Assembly (NCBI RefSeq): GCF_009763255.1
Contig: NZ_WSJB01000039.1
Span: 62,001-126,000, forward strand
Reading direction: 5' to 3'
Source of the DNA: Bordetella sp. 02P26C-1
GTDB taxonomy: Bacteria > Pseudomonadota > Gammaproteobacteria > Burkholderiales > Burkholderiaceae_B
DNA: 64,000 nucleotides
Position numbers and translations under genes: made by a program. Position 1 is the stretch's first letter. Each line of letters begins with the position of its first letter. This document shows positions 56,041 through 64,000 of the stretch, one piece after another. Below the pieces are notes generated by a model. That model was not told the DNA's origin, searched no databases, and saw nothing but the letters and a program-made list of their open reading frames with translations.

Positions 56041-56343
56041 ATTAGCGAGATAAGGGTGACTGTGGGAGCCAGAGACACGTCGTGAAAGACGTGGCCCGGA
56101 CGATGGACCGCAGGTTATCTCGCTTGCGCATGCGTGGCGCTGGGATTCTTGCATAGCTGCTCTGGGAATTTCGCATAACACGGGCGCTTGGTCCGATACA
56201 TGCATGTGTGCGTAGCGTGAGGCACCCACAGAACATCATCCGTTGTCGTAAGATGAAGCGGGCTTATCGGGCTTTGTCGACGCCATCGTCGATGAGCAGG
56301 CCCGTGTGGGAACCTGACAATATCTAAAACTGAGGAGCAATGC
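56041..56343. other. Divergent intergenic region with short palindrome
   Basis: No gene seen in this 303 bp between the divergent ThDP-enzyme and Bug genes. It contains a 10 bp palindrome ACATGCATGT at 56198-56207 and an A/T-poor flank; it may hold a LysR operator, but evidence is weak. AGGAG precedes the Bug ATG. Confidence 0.35.
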
Positions 56344-57342
56344 ATGTCGCGTGCAACCGACCATCCCCGTCGTTTCTTCTGCAAGGCAGGCCTCGCCGCC
56401 GTATTAGTGGCCACGACCGCGCTGCCGCTGACCGCGAACGCGGCCGAATGGCCAGATCGACCGATTACCTACACTGTTCCGTTCGCGCCGGGCGGGGCGA
56501 CGGATATCATCGGCCGCATCTACAGCGTGGGCGCCGCTAAATATCTGGGTCAGCCCATCGTGGTCGAGAATATCGGCGGCACTGGCGGCAGCCTGGGTAC
56601 GGCGAAAGTCGCGCGCGCCAAGCCCGATGGTTACAACATCGTCGGTGGCACCATCAGCTCGCACGCCATCAACGTGAGTATTTACCCCGATATCGGCTAT
56701 GACCCGATCAAGTCCTTCAAGCCCATCATCCTGACTGGCAGCCTTCCGAACGTGTTGGTGGTGCGCGCCGACAGCCCTTATCAAACCGTGCAGGACTTGA
56801 TCGAAGCCAGTAAAAAGCCAGGTGCGCAGTTCAACTTCGGCTCGGCCGGCGTAGGTAGTTCCCAGCATCTGACAGGGGAATTGTTTATGAGCCGGACCGG
56901 CGCCAAGATGCTGCATATCCCCTACAAAGGCAGCAGTCCATCGCTGCAGGCCCTGATGAGTGGCGAAATCGACCTGCTCTTTGACAACATCACATCGGCC
57001 GTCCCGCTGATTCAGGCAGGTCGCTTGCGTGCGCTGGGCGTGACGTCGGCGAAGCCTTCGCCGGTTTTACCCGGCGTCGCGCCGTTGGCCGAGCAAGGCT
57101 TGCCCGGTTTTGAAGTGGTTTCCTGGCAGGCGACGTTCGCGCCGGCCGATACGCCCGACGAGATCGTGCAAAAGCTGCACGCAGCCATGAGCCGTACCCT
57201 GGAACAACCCGAGGTCCGCAAGCAACTGCAGGATCTCGGCCTCGATGTCTCGGGAGCAGGTCCCGAGGCGCTGGCGCAGTTTCAGAAAGCCGAGGTCGAG
57301 AAGTGGGCCGATGTGGCTAAGAAGGCCAACATCAAACTGTGA
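56344..57342 (+). CDS. Bug/TctC-family periplasmic solute-binding protein
   Basis: A 332-residue binding protein. Signal peptide FFCKAGLAAVLVATTALPLTANA, mature start AEWPDRPITYTVPFAPGGATDIIGR, then SLGTAKVARAKPDGYNIVGG and LHIPYKGSSPSLQALMSGEIDL, all family features. Ligand unknown. It is divergent from the ThDP enzyme and convergent with the aspartate-dehydrogenase-like gene; the two converge on the hairpin at 57351-57380. Bug proteins often lie beside the genes that use their ligand. Confidence 0.94.
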   Translation: MSRATDHPRRFFCKAGLAAVLVATTALPLTANAAEWPDRPITYTVPFAPGGATDIIGRIYSVGAAKYLGQPIVVENIGGTGGSLGTAKVARAKPDGYNIVGGTISSHAINVSIYPDIGYDPIKSFKPIILTGSLPNVLVVRADSPYQTVQDLIEASKKPGAQFNFGSAGVGSSQHLTGELFMSRTGAKMLHIPYKGSSPSLQALMSGEIDLLFDNITSAVPLIQAGRLRALGVTSAKPSPVLPGVAPLAEQGLPGFEVVSWQATFAPADTPDEIVQKLHAAMSRTLEQPEVRKQLQDLGLDVSGAGPEALAQFQKAEVEKWADVAKKANIKL

Positions 57343-57350
57343 AGCTACCT

Positions 57351-57380
57351 GGCCGGTCGACGCTGCTGCGTCAACCGGCC
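57351..57380. terminator. Hairpin between convergent Bug and dehydrogenase genes
   Basis: GGCCGGT-C-GACGC (57351-57363), loop TGCT, GCGTC-A-ACCGGCC (57368-57380): 12 paired bases with one mismatch, 8 bp after the Bug stop. No T-run, so termination is inferred from position. Confidence 0.55.
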
Positions 57381-57481
57381 TACCGCATAGACGATCCAGA
57401 CCCTGTATGGCGCGCCAGCACGAGCGATGGATTCCGCTCGCGGCGCAGGCTCTATGTTGGGCAGCGGTGGCGCGTGCCCGA

Positions 57482-58297
57482 TCAGGTCCCAATACGCAGC
57501 GGCGCCACCAGCTTGCGTAACGCTGCGACGGCTGACAGTGCAGTAATACGGCCTGTCTTCGGATTCTCGCTGGGCACGTTTTGAATTTCCATGCTGAACT
57601 TGGCGTCTTCCGAGTCGACTTCGATGCGATGAATATTGCGTGAAACCGTCGGATCGGCCCATATTTCCAGAATGGTACGGTCCGGCCCCACACCCGCCAG
57701 CGACAAGGACACCGCGACATTCAAGTTCGCGGGAAAACCCGTTGCGGCTTCGCGCGCGGTACCAGAGTAAATACGCGTGGGCTCCTTGATCGCGTCCAGG
57801 TCAATGTTGTTTTGCACGACATAGGGCGCGCCGGCAAAGCCGAGGGGAGGCTTGCGGCTGACCATGCGCACCTCGTTGATCGTGCCCTCGGCGGCCGCTG
57901 TTACCGCGTCCAGCCCAATCAGCGCCCCAGTGGCCACGATGATCTGCCCGCCATGCTCGCGCGCGATATCGACCAGCTGTTGATTGAGCAGTAGCGCGCC
58001 GGAACTCAGAACCAGCAGTTTTTTGCCGGCCTTCAGCACCGGCTCCGCGATACGAGGCAATAGCGCGGCCGGTGCGCACTCGACGACGATGTCGCAGTGC
58101 TCGGCCAGATGATCGATGTCGGTATAGACGGGGGCCTGTTTAAAGGTATAGGCATCGCGCGCCTTTTGCACATCGCGTACGCCCAGCGCCGCCACCCGCA
58201 GGCCCGGTATGCCAGCGTCGATCTTCTTGGCGATCGTTTTACCAATGGAACCAAAGCCGGCGATGCCGACGCGTAAGGTGGGGGAGGGAGTGCCCAT
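57482..58297 (-). CDS. L-aspartate dehydrogenase-like (NadX) protein
   Basis: A 271-residue NAD(P)-dependent dehydrogenase. LRVGIAGFGSIGKTIAKKID is the nucleotide fold, VVECAPAALLP follows, IVATGALIGLDAV is the NadX motif, and FPANLNVAVSLSLAGVGPDRT with EIWADPTVSRN completes the family signature. In the family the enzyme interconverts aspartate and oxaloacetate or iminoaspartate for NAD synthesis; in betaproteobacteria copies next to Bug genes may have other substrates. Its gene is alone on its strand and ends towards the Bug gene. Confidence 0.88.
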   Translation of the reverse strand: MGTPSPTLRVGIAGFGSIGKTIAKKIDAGIPGLRVAALGVRDVQKARDAYTFKQAPVYTDIDHLAEHCDIVVECAPAALLPRIAEPVLKAGKKLLVLSSGALLLNQQLVDIAREHGGQIIVATGALIGLDAVTAAAEGTINEVRMVSRKPPLGFAGAPYVVQNNIDLDAIKEPTRIYSGTAREAATGFPANLNVAVSLSLAGVGPDRTILEIWADPTVSRNIHRIEVDSEDAKFSMEIQNVPSENPKTGRITALSAVAALRKLVAPLRIGT

Positions 58298-58528
58298 GAG
58301 AATTCCTTATGATGTCCTGAGGAAAGTATAGGCGCGAACGGCACTCTGGGAAGTATTCTCGGGTATAGCCGCGGTCGCAGTGCCGAGTATCACGTGGACC
58401 TTGTTGGCGTGTCACGCCGGCGGATGACGGTTCGCCACGGCCGGCCAGCCTCTGCCTAGGGAAAATGCCATGCCAAATGCGCGCCCAGCATGGCACTATG
58501 CAGTGTTCAAAATTTGGATGGCCGATTG

Positions 58529-59413
58529 ATGAAGCTCTATCGCGATATGGATTCAGCCGAGCTGGATGCTCAATACAACGCTCGCGCCACGGTACCGGAA
58601 TCGCTATTCCTGTCCATCATGCAGGAATACGCCGAACAAAGCCGTCGTGCCCGGGAAACGCTATCGTGCACACCCGACCTTGCCTATGGCTCGCATCCCG
58701 ACGAAACCTTGGACGTATTCCGCCCCGGTCCCTCCGCATCGGCCCCGCGTGCGCCGGTGTTCGTGTATATCCACGGCGGCTACTGGCGTGCGCTGTCGAA
58801 GAACGAATCCAGCAGCATGGCGCCCGCCTATACGTCGGCCGGCGCAGTGTATGTGGCGGTGAACTACGCGTTGGCGCCAGCCGTGACACTCGATACGATC
58901 GTCGACCAATGCCGTCGCGCTGTGGCTTGGGTGTATCGCAATATCGAACAGTATGGTGGGGACCCCGATCGTATTTACATCGGTGGCAGTTCGGCCGGTG
59001 GGCATCTTTGCGGAATGCTGCTCGCCAGCGGCTGGCATACGCCGTTGGGCATGCCGCTGAATGCGGTCAAAGGCGCGCTGCTGCTCTCCGGCCTGTACGA
59101 CCTCGCGCCGATTCCGCACACGCATATCAACGCATGGATGAAGCTCTCAGCCGAAGACGCCGCGCGCAACAGCCCGGTGAACTATGAGCCCGCCGCCGGC
59201 TGCCCTATCGTCGTTTCCTATGGCGATAACGAAACCGATGAGTTCAAGCGGCAAAGTAGGGACTATCTGCAGCAATGGCAGGCACGTGGCTACCCCGGCG
59301 ACTATGTACGCGTGCCGGGGTTAAACCATTTCGATTTGGTATTGGAATGCGGCAAGCCCGACAGTCCGTTAGCCCGCGCAATGCTCGAGATGATGGGGCT
59401 GACTCGCGATTGA
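58529..59413 (+). CDS. Alpha/beta hydrolase (esterase/kynurenine-formamidase-like)
   Basis: A 294-residue hydrolase. Oxyanion-hole motif FVYIHGGYWRALSKNE, nucleophile in YIGGSSAGGHLCGMLL (GSSAGG), later VVSYGDNETDEFKRQS (acid) and GLNHFDLV (His). The HGGYW pattern resembles kynurenine formamidases and carboxylesterases. The start MKLYRDMDSAELDAQY at 58529 is chosen by family; an upstream frame to 58490 is possible. Substrate unknown. Upstream 230 bp hold no gene. Confidence 0.85.
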   Translation: MKLYRDMDSAELDAQYNARATVPESLFLSIMQEYAEQSRRARETLSCTPDLAYGSHPDETLDVFRPGPSASAPRAPVFVYIHGGYWRALSKNESSSMAPAYTSAGAVYVAVNYALAPAVTLDTIVDQCRRAVAWVYRNIEQYGGDPDRIYIGGSSAGGHLCGMLLASGWHTPLGMPLNAVKGALLLSGLYDLAPIPHTHINAWMKLSAEDAARNSPVNYEPAAGCPIVVSYGDNETDEFKRQSRDYLQQWQARGYPGDYVRVPGLNHFDLVLECGKPDSPLARAMLEMMGLTRD

Positions 59414-59433
59414 GCCAGCCCTGTATGTGGCGG

Positions 59434-60732
59434 TTAGCCGCCGCCTAGCACCTGATGTGGCAGCCACGTGGCGATTTCCGGCACAAGCATGATGGCCACC
59501 AGGACGAACACGACGACGCCCAGGAACGGCCATACGGATCGCACCGCCTCTCCAAACGGGATCTTGGCGATGCCGCTCGTGATGAACAACAATATGGCCA
59601 CCGGCGGCGTCAGGCCGCCTATTTGCGTGATCATCACCATCAGGATGCCCAGTTGCAACGGATCGATGTGAAATGCCGTGCCGACATACACAATTGTCGG
59701 CACCATCACCACCACGACCGCCAGCCCGTCCAGGATCATCGTCAAGACCAGCATGATGACCACCAGGATCGCCAGCATCAACAACGAACTGTCCGTCACG
59801 CCGCGCAGGGTCGTCAGCACGGTGTCATTGAAGTCGAGATAGTTCAACAACCATCCGAGCACCCCCGCCATACCCAGTACCCCCGCCACCATGGCGGTGG
59901 TGACGGCCGCGTCCACGATCACGCCCGGCAATTCCTTCCACGGCAGACGGCGATACCACACCTTGCTCACGATCAGGCTGTATACGCACGCCACCACGCC
60001 GGCTTCCGTCGCGGTGAATATGCCGCTCAAGATACCGCCCATGATGACGACCGGCGCCATCAGCGCTGGCCAGACGCGCTTGGTCTCTTTGCATATTTGC
60101 TTGAACGTCGAGCGCGGCTGTGTCACGCGCAACGCCGAGTTCGACGGCAGATAAGACAGCGCATAGATCATCCCCATCAGCAGCGTGGCGATCAACAAGC
60201 CGGGAATAATCCCCGCCATGAACAGCCCGCCAATCGAAACGCCCGTGATCGAACCGTACACAATCATCGTCATGCTAGGCGGAATGATGGGGCCGATGGT
60301 TGCCGCCGCCGCAACGATCGCCGCGGCCATGCCCGGCTTATAACCCCGTTCCTTCATTGCGGGTATCGTCACCGAACCCACGGCAGCGGCTTCCGCTGTC
60401 GATGAACCCGAGATATTCGCCATCGCCGTGCAAGAGATGACTGCCGTATGCCCCAGGCTGCCGCGGATGTGACCCACCAACGCTTGCGAAAACTCGATCA
60501 ATCCCGCGCTCAGACCGCCACGCGTCATGATGGCGCCCGCGAGGATAAAGTAGGGCAGGGCCAACAAGCTGAAGGAATCCAGCATGGAGAAGGCTTTTTG
60601 CGGTACCAGGGCCGGTACCAGCCCGGGGATCACCATGGCGCCCACCAAGCTGACCGAAGCGATAGACAGCAGAATGGGGATGCCCATGAACACCAGCCCC
60701 AGCATCACCGCGAAAATAATGACCAAGGTCAT
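59434..60732 (-). CDS. dctM: TRAP transporter large permease DctM
   Basis: Large membrane subunit (432 residues) of a tripartite ATP-independent periplasmic transporter, using an ion gradient. It has about 12 hydrophobic segments; GLSAGLIEFSQALVGHIRGSLGHTAV and ISGSSTAEAAAVGSVTIPAM are DctM signatures, and GLTPPVAILLFITSGIAKI lies near the C-terminus. Its ATG overlaps the dctQ stop by 4 bp. Last gene of the dctP-dctQ-dctM operon. A GGCGGTTAGCCGCC hairpin overlaps the 3' end. Confidence 0.95.
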   Translation of the reverse strand: MTLVIIFAVMLGLVFMGIPILLSIASVSLVGAMVIPGLVPALVPQKAFSMLDSFSLLALPYFILAGAIMTRGGLSAGLIEFSQALVGHIRGSLGHTAVISCTAMANISGSSTAEAAAVGSVTIPAMKERGYKPGMAAAIVAAAATIGPIIPPSMTMIVYGSITGVSIGGLFMAGIIPGLLIATLLMGMIYALSYLPSNSALRVTQPRSTFKQICKETKRVWPALMAPVVIMGGILSGIFTATEAGVVACVYSLIVSKVWYRRLPWKELPGVIVDAAVTTAMVAGVLGMAGVLGWLLNYLDFNDTVLTTLRGVTDSSLLMLAILVVIMLVLTMILDGLAVVVVMVPTIVYVGTAFHIDPLQLGILMVMITQIGGLTPPVAILLFITSGIAKIPFGEAVRSVWPFLGVVVFVLVAIMLVPEIATWLPHQVLGGG

Positions 60733-61193
60733 GCCGCCACCTCCGTCGACTTCACGCGTCGAACCATGTTGGAGAGCACGCTCAGCACCAGGTAGGCGCC
60801 TCCCACGACCATGCCTGCGTATACCACCGACATGCTGATACCCAGACCGGGGCTCATCTGATATTTAGTGACCTGCATCAACCGCCAGGTAAACGCCATC
60901 AGCGCCACGCCCAAGCCGATCCACAGCAGGTCGATGATCCAGACCATCAGGCGCTGCATCGCAGGCGGGAATCGTTCAAAGAATGTATCCACACGCAAAT
61001 GCGCCATGCGGTTGTACGCCACCGGAATCGCCAGGAAGACCACCCAGACAAACGCGAATTTCTGGAATTCCTCGCTCCAGCTGAGCGAGACGTTGAACAC
61101 AAAACGATTGAAGACCTGCAGCGTGCCCGCGATCACGATCGCAACGAACAGCAGCGTGATCAGGGCCTCGACGAACTTATTGATGTAACGCAT
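60729..61193 (-). CDS. dctQ: TRAP transporter small permease DctQ
   Basis: Small subunit (154 residues) with four hydrophobic segments and the DctQ pattern FVFNVSLSWSEEFQKFAFVWVVFL and MAHLRVDTFFERFP. The ATG at 61193 (MRYINKFVEAL) is chosen; the frame to 61247 crosses the hairpin after dctP. It overlaps dctM by 4 bp and follows dctP by about 104 bp. Confidence 0.92.
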   Translation of the reverse strand: MRYINKFVEALITLLFVAIVIAGTLQVFNRFVFNVSLSWSEEFQKFAFVWVVFLAIPVAYNRMAHLRVDTFFERFPPAMQRLMVWIIDLLWIGLGVALMAFTWRLMQVTKYQMSPGLGISMSVVYAGMVVGGAYLVLSVLSNMVRRVKSTEVAA

Positions 61194-61248
61194 CGGCTTT
61201 CCGGGATGACGTGACGAGAACGGGCGCATGCCCGCCAGTGCGCCCAAA

Positions 61249-61269
61249 GGGGAAGACCAGGTCTTCCCC
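61249..61269 (-). terminator. Hairpin between dctP and dctQ
   Basis: GGGGAAGAC (61249-61257), loop CAG, GTCTTCCCC (61261-61269): 9 bp perfect stem, then CTTTGGG on the minus strand. A weak terminator or 3' mRNA-protecting structure that would let dctP be expressed above dctQM, as binding proteins commonly are. Confidence 0.6.
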
Positions 61270-61297
61270 TCCAGGTTGTTGTCGCGGTAGAACGGAC

Positions 61298-62311
61298 TTA
61301 TTGCGAAGCGCGAATCTCTGCGAGCAAATCGGTCGCACCGATGTTGGCGGCGATCTTGTCTTGCAGCGCGGTCGCTTTATCGCGGAAAGGCGTGGTGTCC
61401 ACCGTGGTGATGGTCATGCCCTTATCCTTCAGGAAGTCCAACGCTTCTTGCTCGCGGATCGGCGCGAGCGAGCGATTGAGGTCGCTGGCGAACTTGGCAG
61501 CGTCCATCACGGTCTTTTTCTGCGTGTCGGAGAGCTGATTCCACTCGTTCATCGAGCAAGCAAAAACGGCCGGGCCGAGGAAGTGATTGGTGATGGCGAC
61601 GTTCTTGCCGACTTCGTAGAGCTTGTTGGCAACTACAGCAGCCGCGCCGTGCTCGAAACCATCCAGCACGCCGGTCTGCATGGCCGTATAGATTTCGCCG
61701 AACGACATAGGCGTTGCATTCGCGCCCATGACGTTGATCGTTTCGACGTAGATCGGACTTTGAATGGTGCGGATCTTCAGGCCTTTCAGATCGTCCGCCG
61801 TGTTGACCGTCTTTTTCGCCGTGACGACGTTGCGAGCGCCCCAGTTGTTGGTCCAGGCCAGCACCTTGATGCCCGACTTCTCCAGGTCCGCCGCGATGGC
61901 TTGACCTACCTTGCCATCCAAGGTGCGGTTCATGTGGTCGTAGCCTTTCCACAGGAAGGGCAGGTCGATCACGCCGACACGCTTGGAGAAATTGTTCAGG
62001 ATCGCGGTGCCCGCGACGGCGCAGGATGCCCCCGCGCCCAGCTGCATGCCCTCGAACACAGCGCGTTCATCACCCAGCGCGCTGGAAGGATAAATACGCG
62101 CCGACACCGTATCGGAATTATCGGCCAGATAATTCTTGAATGCCCATGCGGCCAGATGGTGCTCGGACGACAAATCGCCCGCGGCCGAATGCGAAATCTT
62201 GAGTTCTTTCTTGGATTGCGCGTGGGCGGCCGGGACGGCTGCCAGCATGATCGTGGACAGTACAGCTGCGACTAAAGGGCGGGCGCGAAAGCGCACGAGT
62301 GATTGGCTCAC
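61298..62311 (-). CDS. dctP: TRAP transporter substrate-binding protein DctP
   Basis: Periplasmic binding protein of 337 residues with signal peptide RPLVAAVLSTIMLAAVPAAHA. The DctP pattern includes LKISHSAAGDLSSEHHLAAWAFK, VKTADDLKG-like VNTADDLKGLKIRTIQSPIY, and FGEIYTAMQTGVLDGFEHG; the Arg in KIRTIQ likely binds the ligand carboxylate. The GTG at 62311 follows AGGAGGAG; the frame to 62386 lies in the operator region. It is divergent from the LacI gene across paired operator repeats. Confidence 0.93.
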   Translation of the reverse strand: MSQSLVRFRARPLVAAVLSTIMLAAVPAAHAQSKKELKISHSAAGDLSSEHHLAAWAFKNYLADNSDTVSARIYPSSALGDERAVFEGMQLGAGASCAVAGTAILNNFSKRVGVIDLPFLWKGYDHMNRTLDGKVGQAIAADLEKSGIKVLAWTNNWGARNVVTAKKTVNTADDLKGLKIRTIQSPIYVETINVMGANATPMSFGEIYTAMQTGVLDGFEHGAAAVVANKLYEVGKNVAITNHFLGPAVFACSMNEWNQLSDTQKKTVMDAAKFASDLNRSLAPIREQEALDFLKDKGMTITTVDTTPFRDKATALQDKIAANIGATDLLAEIRASQ

Positions 62312-62350
62312 GATGTCTCCTCCTGTGAGATGAGTCGATGTGCAAACGAG

Positions 62351-62378
62351 ATAAATCGTTTTAGTAGATCGATTTACC
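62351..62378. promoter_or_regulatory. Paired LacI-type operator upstream of dctP
   Basis: ATAAATCGTTTTAG and TAGATCGATTTACC, with central CG dinucleotides 13 bp apart. Its reverse complement matches the pair at 62509-62535 in sequence (TACTAAAACGATTTA versus CTAAAACGATTTAC) and spacing. The A/T-flanked central CG is typical of LacI-family sites. Confidence 0.65.
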
Positions 62379-62508
62379 GGAAACATAGCATGCGGTGCCT
62401 TTGCTGCACAGTCTCAGCTTATTAGGCTTTACCCTAATTGCCTGAAACGGCTTGTTTTAAGCATGTTTACGCGACTCATGCCATCATGCGGCCAGCGTGA
62501 TATATTGG

Positions 62509-62535
62509 CTAAAACGATTTACTAGAACGATATAG
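62509..62535. promoter_or_regulatory. Paired LacI-type operator upstream of the lacI-family gene
   Basis: CTAAAACGATTTA followed by CTAGAACGATATAG, with two AACGAT cores 13 bp apart. It lies 26 bp before the LacI gene start and mirrors the pair before dctP, indicating joint control of both divergent promoters. Confidence 0.65.
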
Positions 62536-62560
62536 TTATCCGTTCCAAAAGAGGAGTCCG

Positions 62561-63604
62561 ATGGCGACGATTCAGGATGTGGCGCGGCTTGCCGATGTCT
62601 CGGTGAGTTCGGTGTCCAATGTGCTCAACGGTCGCACCGAACGGATGCGGCAGGAGACGTACGTCCGTATTGAGCAAGCCATTGAAAAGCTCGGGTATCG
62701 GCCCAACCAGATTGCCCGGCATCTGAAGACCGGCAATATACCGATCTTGGGCTTGTTGGTACCCACTTCGTCAAACCCGTCTTTTGCCCATTTGGCCGTG
62801 GCGGTCGAGCAGGTGGCCCAGTCCAAGCATAACTATCGTGTGCTGGCGTGCAATACGTATCGCGATAAACAGCTCGAAGCCAAGATGCTCGATGATCTCA
62901 TCGGTCTGGGCATCCGTGCCGTCATTGTTATTTCTTCTTTAAATGACGAGCGGCATATCGAAGCGGCCATCGCCAAAGGCCTGTCGGTGGTGAGTTACGA
63001 CCTGGGCATCGACCCGGACAAGCCCGCCAAGCACGATCACGTCCTACCGGACAACCGACTCGCCGGACGGCTGGCCGCCGAGCATTTAATCGCGCATGGT
63101 CATCGGCGGCTGGCTTTCGTAAAACCAAAAGGCGAAACCAGCAGCCGTCGCGAAAAAATCGAAGGATTTACCGCTGCCGTGCACGCCGCGTCAGGCTGCA
63201 GCGCGCAAGTCATCGAGATCGAAGGCGGTTCGCGTTTCGGCGATAACGAGCTGGCCAAACTCGGCCACGAGGCCGCGCAGAAAATCGCCGCGATGTCGCC
63301 CCGGCCGACGGGCATCGTCGCGGTCAACGATATGACCGCGATTGGTGTCATGGCTGGATTAAGAGAATGCGGCTTGTCTATCCCGGGGGATGTGTCTGTC
63401 GTGGGTATGGACAATATTCCAGTCTCTGAATATGTGTGGCCGCCACTCACCACGGTCGCGATGCCCGTGCAGGAAGTCGCCGAAACCATGGTCGAGCAGG
63501 CGATCTCGCGTATCCATTCCCCCGATAATCCGCCGCGCGAATTCAGTTTTCCGCCGCGCCTCGTACAACGACAGTCGGTGTCCGCACCCGCGACGCCCGC
63601 CTGA
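62561..63604 (+). CDS. LacI-family transcriptional regulator
   Basis: A 347-residue regulator. The N-terminal helix-turn-helix and hinge read ATIQDVARLADVSVSSVSNV and RIEQAIEKLGYRPNQIARHL, followed by the sugar-binding-type domain (ILGLLVPTSSNPSFAHLAVAVE, GIVAVNDMTAIGVMAGLRE, SVVGMDNIPVSEYVWPPLTTV). GAGGAG precedes the ATG. It is divergent from the TRAP operon over a 249 bp gap holding the paired operators, and 23 bp upstream of a 2-hydroxyacid dehydrogenase gene, so it probably regulates import and use of one acid. Confidence 0.94.
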   Translation: MATIQDVARLADVSVSSVSNVLNGRTERMRQETYVRIEQAIEKLGYRPNQIARHLKTGNIPILGLLVPTSSNPSFAHLAVAVEQVAQSKHNYRVLACNTYRDKQLEAKMLDDLIGLGIRAVIVISSLNDERHIEAAIAKGLSVVSYDLGIDPDKPAKHDHVLPDNRLAGRLAAEHLIAHGHRRLAFVKPKGETSSRREKIEGFTAAVHAASGCSAQVIEIEGGSRFGDNELAKLGHEAAQKIAAMSPRPTGIVAVNDMTAIGVMAGLRECGLSIPGDVSVVGMDNIPVSEYVWPPLTTVAMPVQEVAETMVEQAISRIHSPDNPPREFSFPPRLVQRQSVSAPATPA

Positions 63605-63627
63605 ATCCCGCCGCCTTCATTCCTATC

Positions 63628-64000
63628 ATGACACGTATTTTTCTCACGCATAATCGCGCGGCATTGCGTCATTATTATGGCGATCGTGCCTTCAAGCTGT
63701 TGTCCGAACTGGGCGATGTACGCTTTCACGACAGCGATGCCGAAACGACGGCAGACGACATCATTCAACAGGCGAAGGATTGCGAGATCCTGGTGAGCTT
63801 TCGCGTTCCGCCGGTCGATGCTGCCCTACTGCAAGCCCTGCCGAATCTGGCTGCCGTCTGTCGAGTCGCGGTCGATATACGTAATATCGATGTCGAGTGC
63901 GCCAACCGTTTGGGCGTACTGGTGACGCGCGCCACACCAGGCTTCGGGGCTTCCGTGGCGGAATGGGTCATGGGTGTAATGATCAATCTGGCCCGACACA
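63628..64000 (+). CDS. D-isomer-specific 2-hydroxyacid dehydrogenase (5' part only)
   Basis: The first 124 codons are in the window. From the ATG at 63628 the protein begins MTRIFLTHNRAALRHYYGDR; the catalytic-domain pattern DCEILVSFRVPP, LPNLAAVCRVAVDIRNIDVE, and the start of the NAD domain ATPGFGASVAEWVMGVM match the family (the usual TP...AVAE). It follows the LacI gene by 23 bp. With the TRAP system it may oxidise or reduce an imported hydroxy acid. The active-site Arg, Glu and His residues are beyond the window. Confidence 0.85.
   Translation, partial: MTRIFLTHNRAALRHYYGDRAFKLLSELGDVRFHDSDAETTADDIIQQAKDCEILVSFRVPPVDAALLQALPNLAAVCRVAVDIRNIDVECANRLGVLVTRATPGFGASVAEWVMGVMINLARH

Overview
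The window looks like a chromosomal segment of a high-G+C betaproteobacterium, most likely of the Alcaligenaceae (Bordetella/Achromobacter group). Three things point there: housekeeping blocks in a betaproteobacterial arrangement (coaD-rsmD-ftsY and ribB-ribH-nusB-thiL-pgpA-pncC), two Bug/TctC-type solute-binding proteins, and many small organic-acid or amino-acid uptake operons, each with its own IclR, LysR or LacI regulator. The assignment rests on gene content and order only. I saw no rRNA, tRNA, prophage, insertion sequence or CRISPR array.

Layout: 1-6.2 kb holds a partial BenE symporter, ferredoxin, coaD, rsmD, ftsY and a CYTH-CHAD protein. 6.3-11.6 kb is a leftward operon of a HAD phosphatase, an IclR regulator and a PhnDCEE-type transporter. 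11.7-16.1 kb is the riboflavin/nusB/thiL/pgpA/pncC block. 16.2-19.8 kb holds pyrF, ndh, dgkA and a YihY-type protein. 19.9-24.8 kb is an acyl-CoA dehydrogenase/Bug/CoA-transferase operon with a divergent LysR. 25-27.1 kb is groES-groEL under a perfect CIRCE operator. 27.2-29.5 kb is a large ankyrin-repeat protein. 29.7-38.3 kb is an uptake and oxidation operon (Pot-like ABC transporter, three HcnABC/opine-oxidase-like subunits, SDR) with a divergent IclR. 38.2-42.7 kb holds an MBL hydrolase and a stress cluster (small hydrophilic proteins, DUF2243, DUF892, manganese catalase, His-rich protein). 43.0-47.2 kb is a Fur-box-preceded EfeUOB iron operon with a fourth, M75-only gene.

The most interesting unit is at 47.3-53.4 kb. 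A well-formed TPP riboswitch (THI element) precedes six tightly coupled genes: a LuxE-like acyl-protein synthetase, a LuxC-like acyl reductase, an ABC ATPase, permease and NMT1/THI5-like binding protein of the ThiZXY type, and a short-chain dehydrogenase. There are no luciferase genes. The proposed reading is a thiamin-regulated salvage route that imports an oxidised (carboxylated) thiamin or thiamin-precursor fragment and reduces it from acid to aldehyde to alcohol. The chemistry is inference; the riboswitch, gene order and conserved acyl-transfer cysteines are visible in the sequence.

53.4-64 kb holds a LysR regulator, a ThDP-dependent acetolactate-synthase-like enzyme, a second Bug protein, an aspartate-dehydrogenase-like protein, an alpha/beta hydrolase, a TRAP transporter (DctPQM) divergent from a LacI regulator with paired repeat operators, and the start of a 2-hydroxyacid dehydrogenase. 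Where a plausible ribosome binding site or family length indicated a start inside a longer frame, the corrected start is given.
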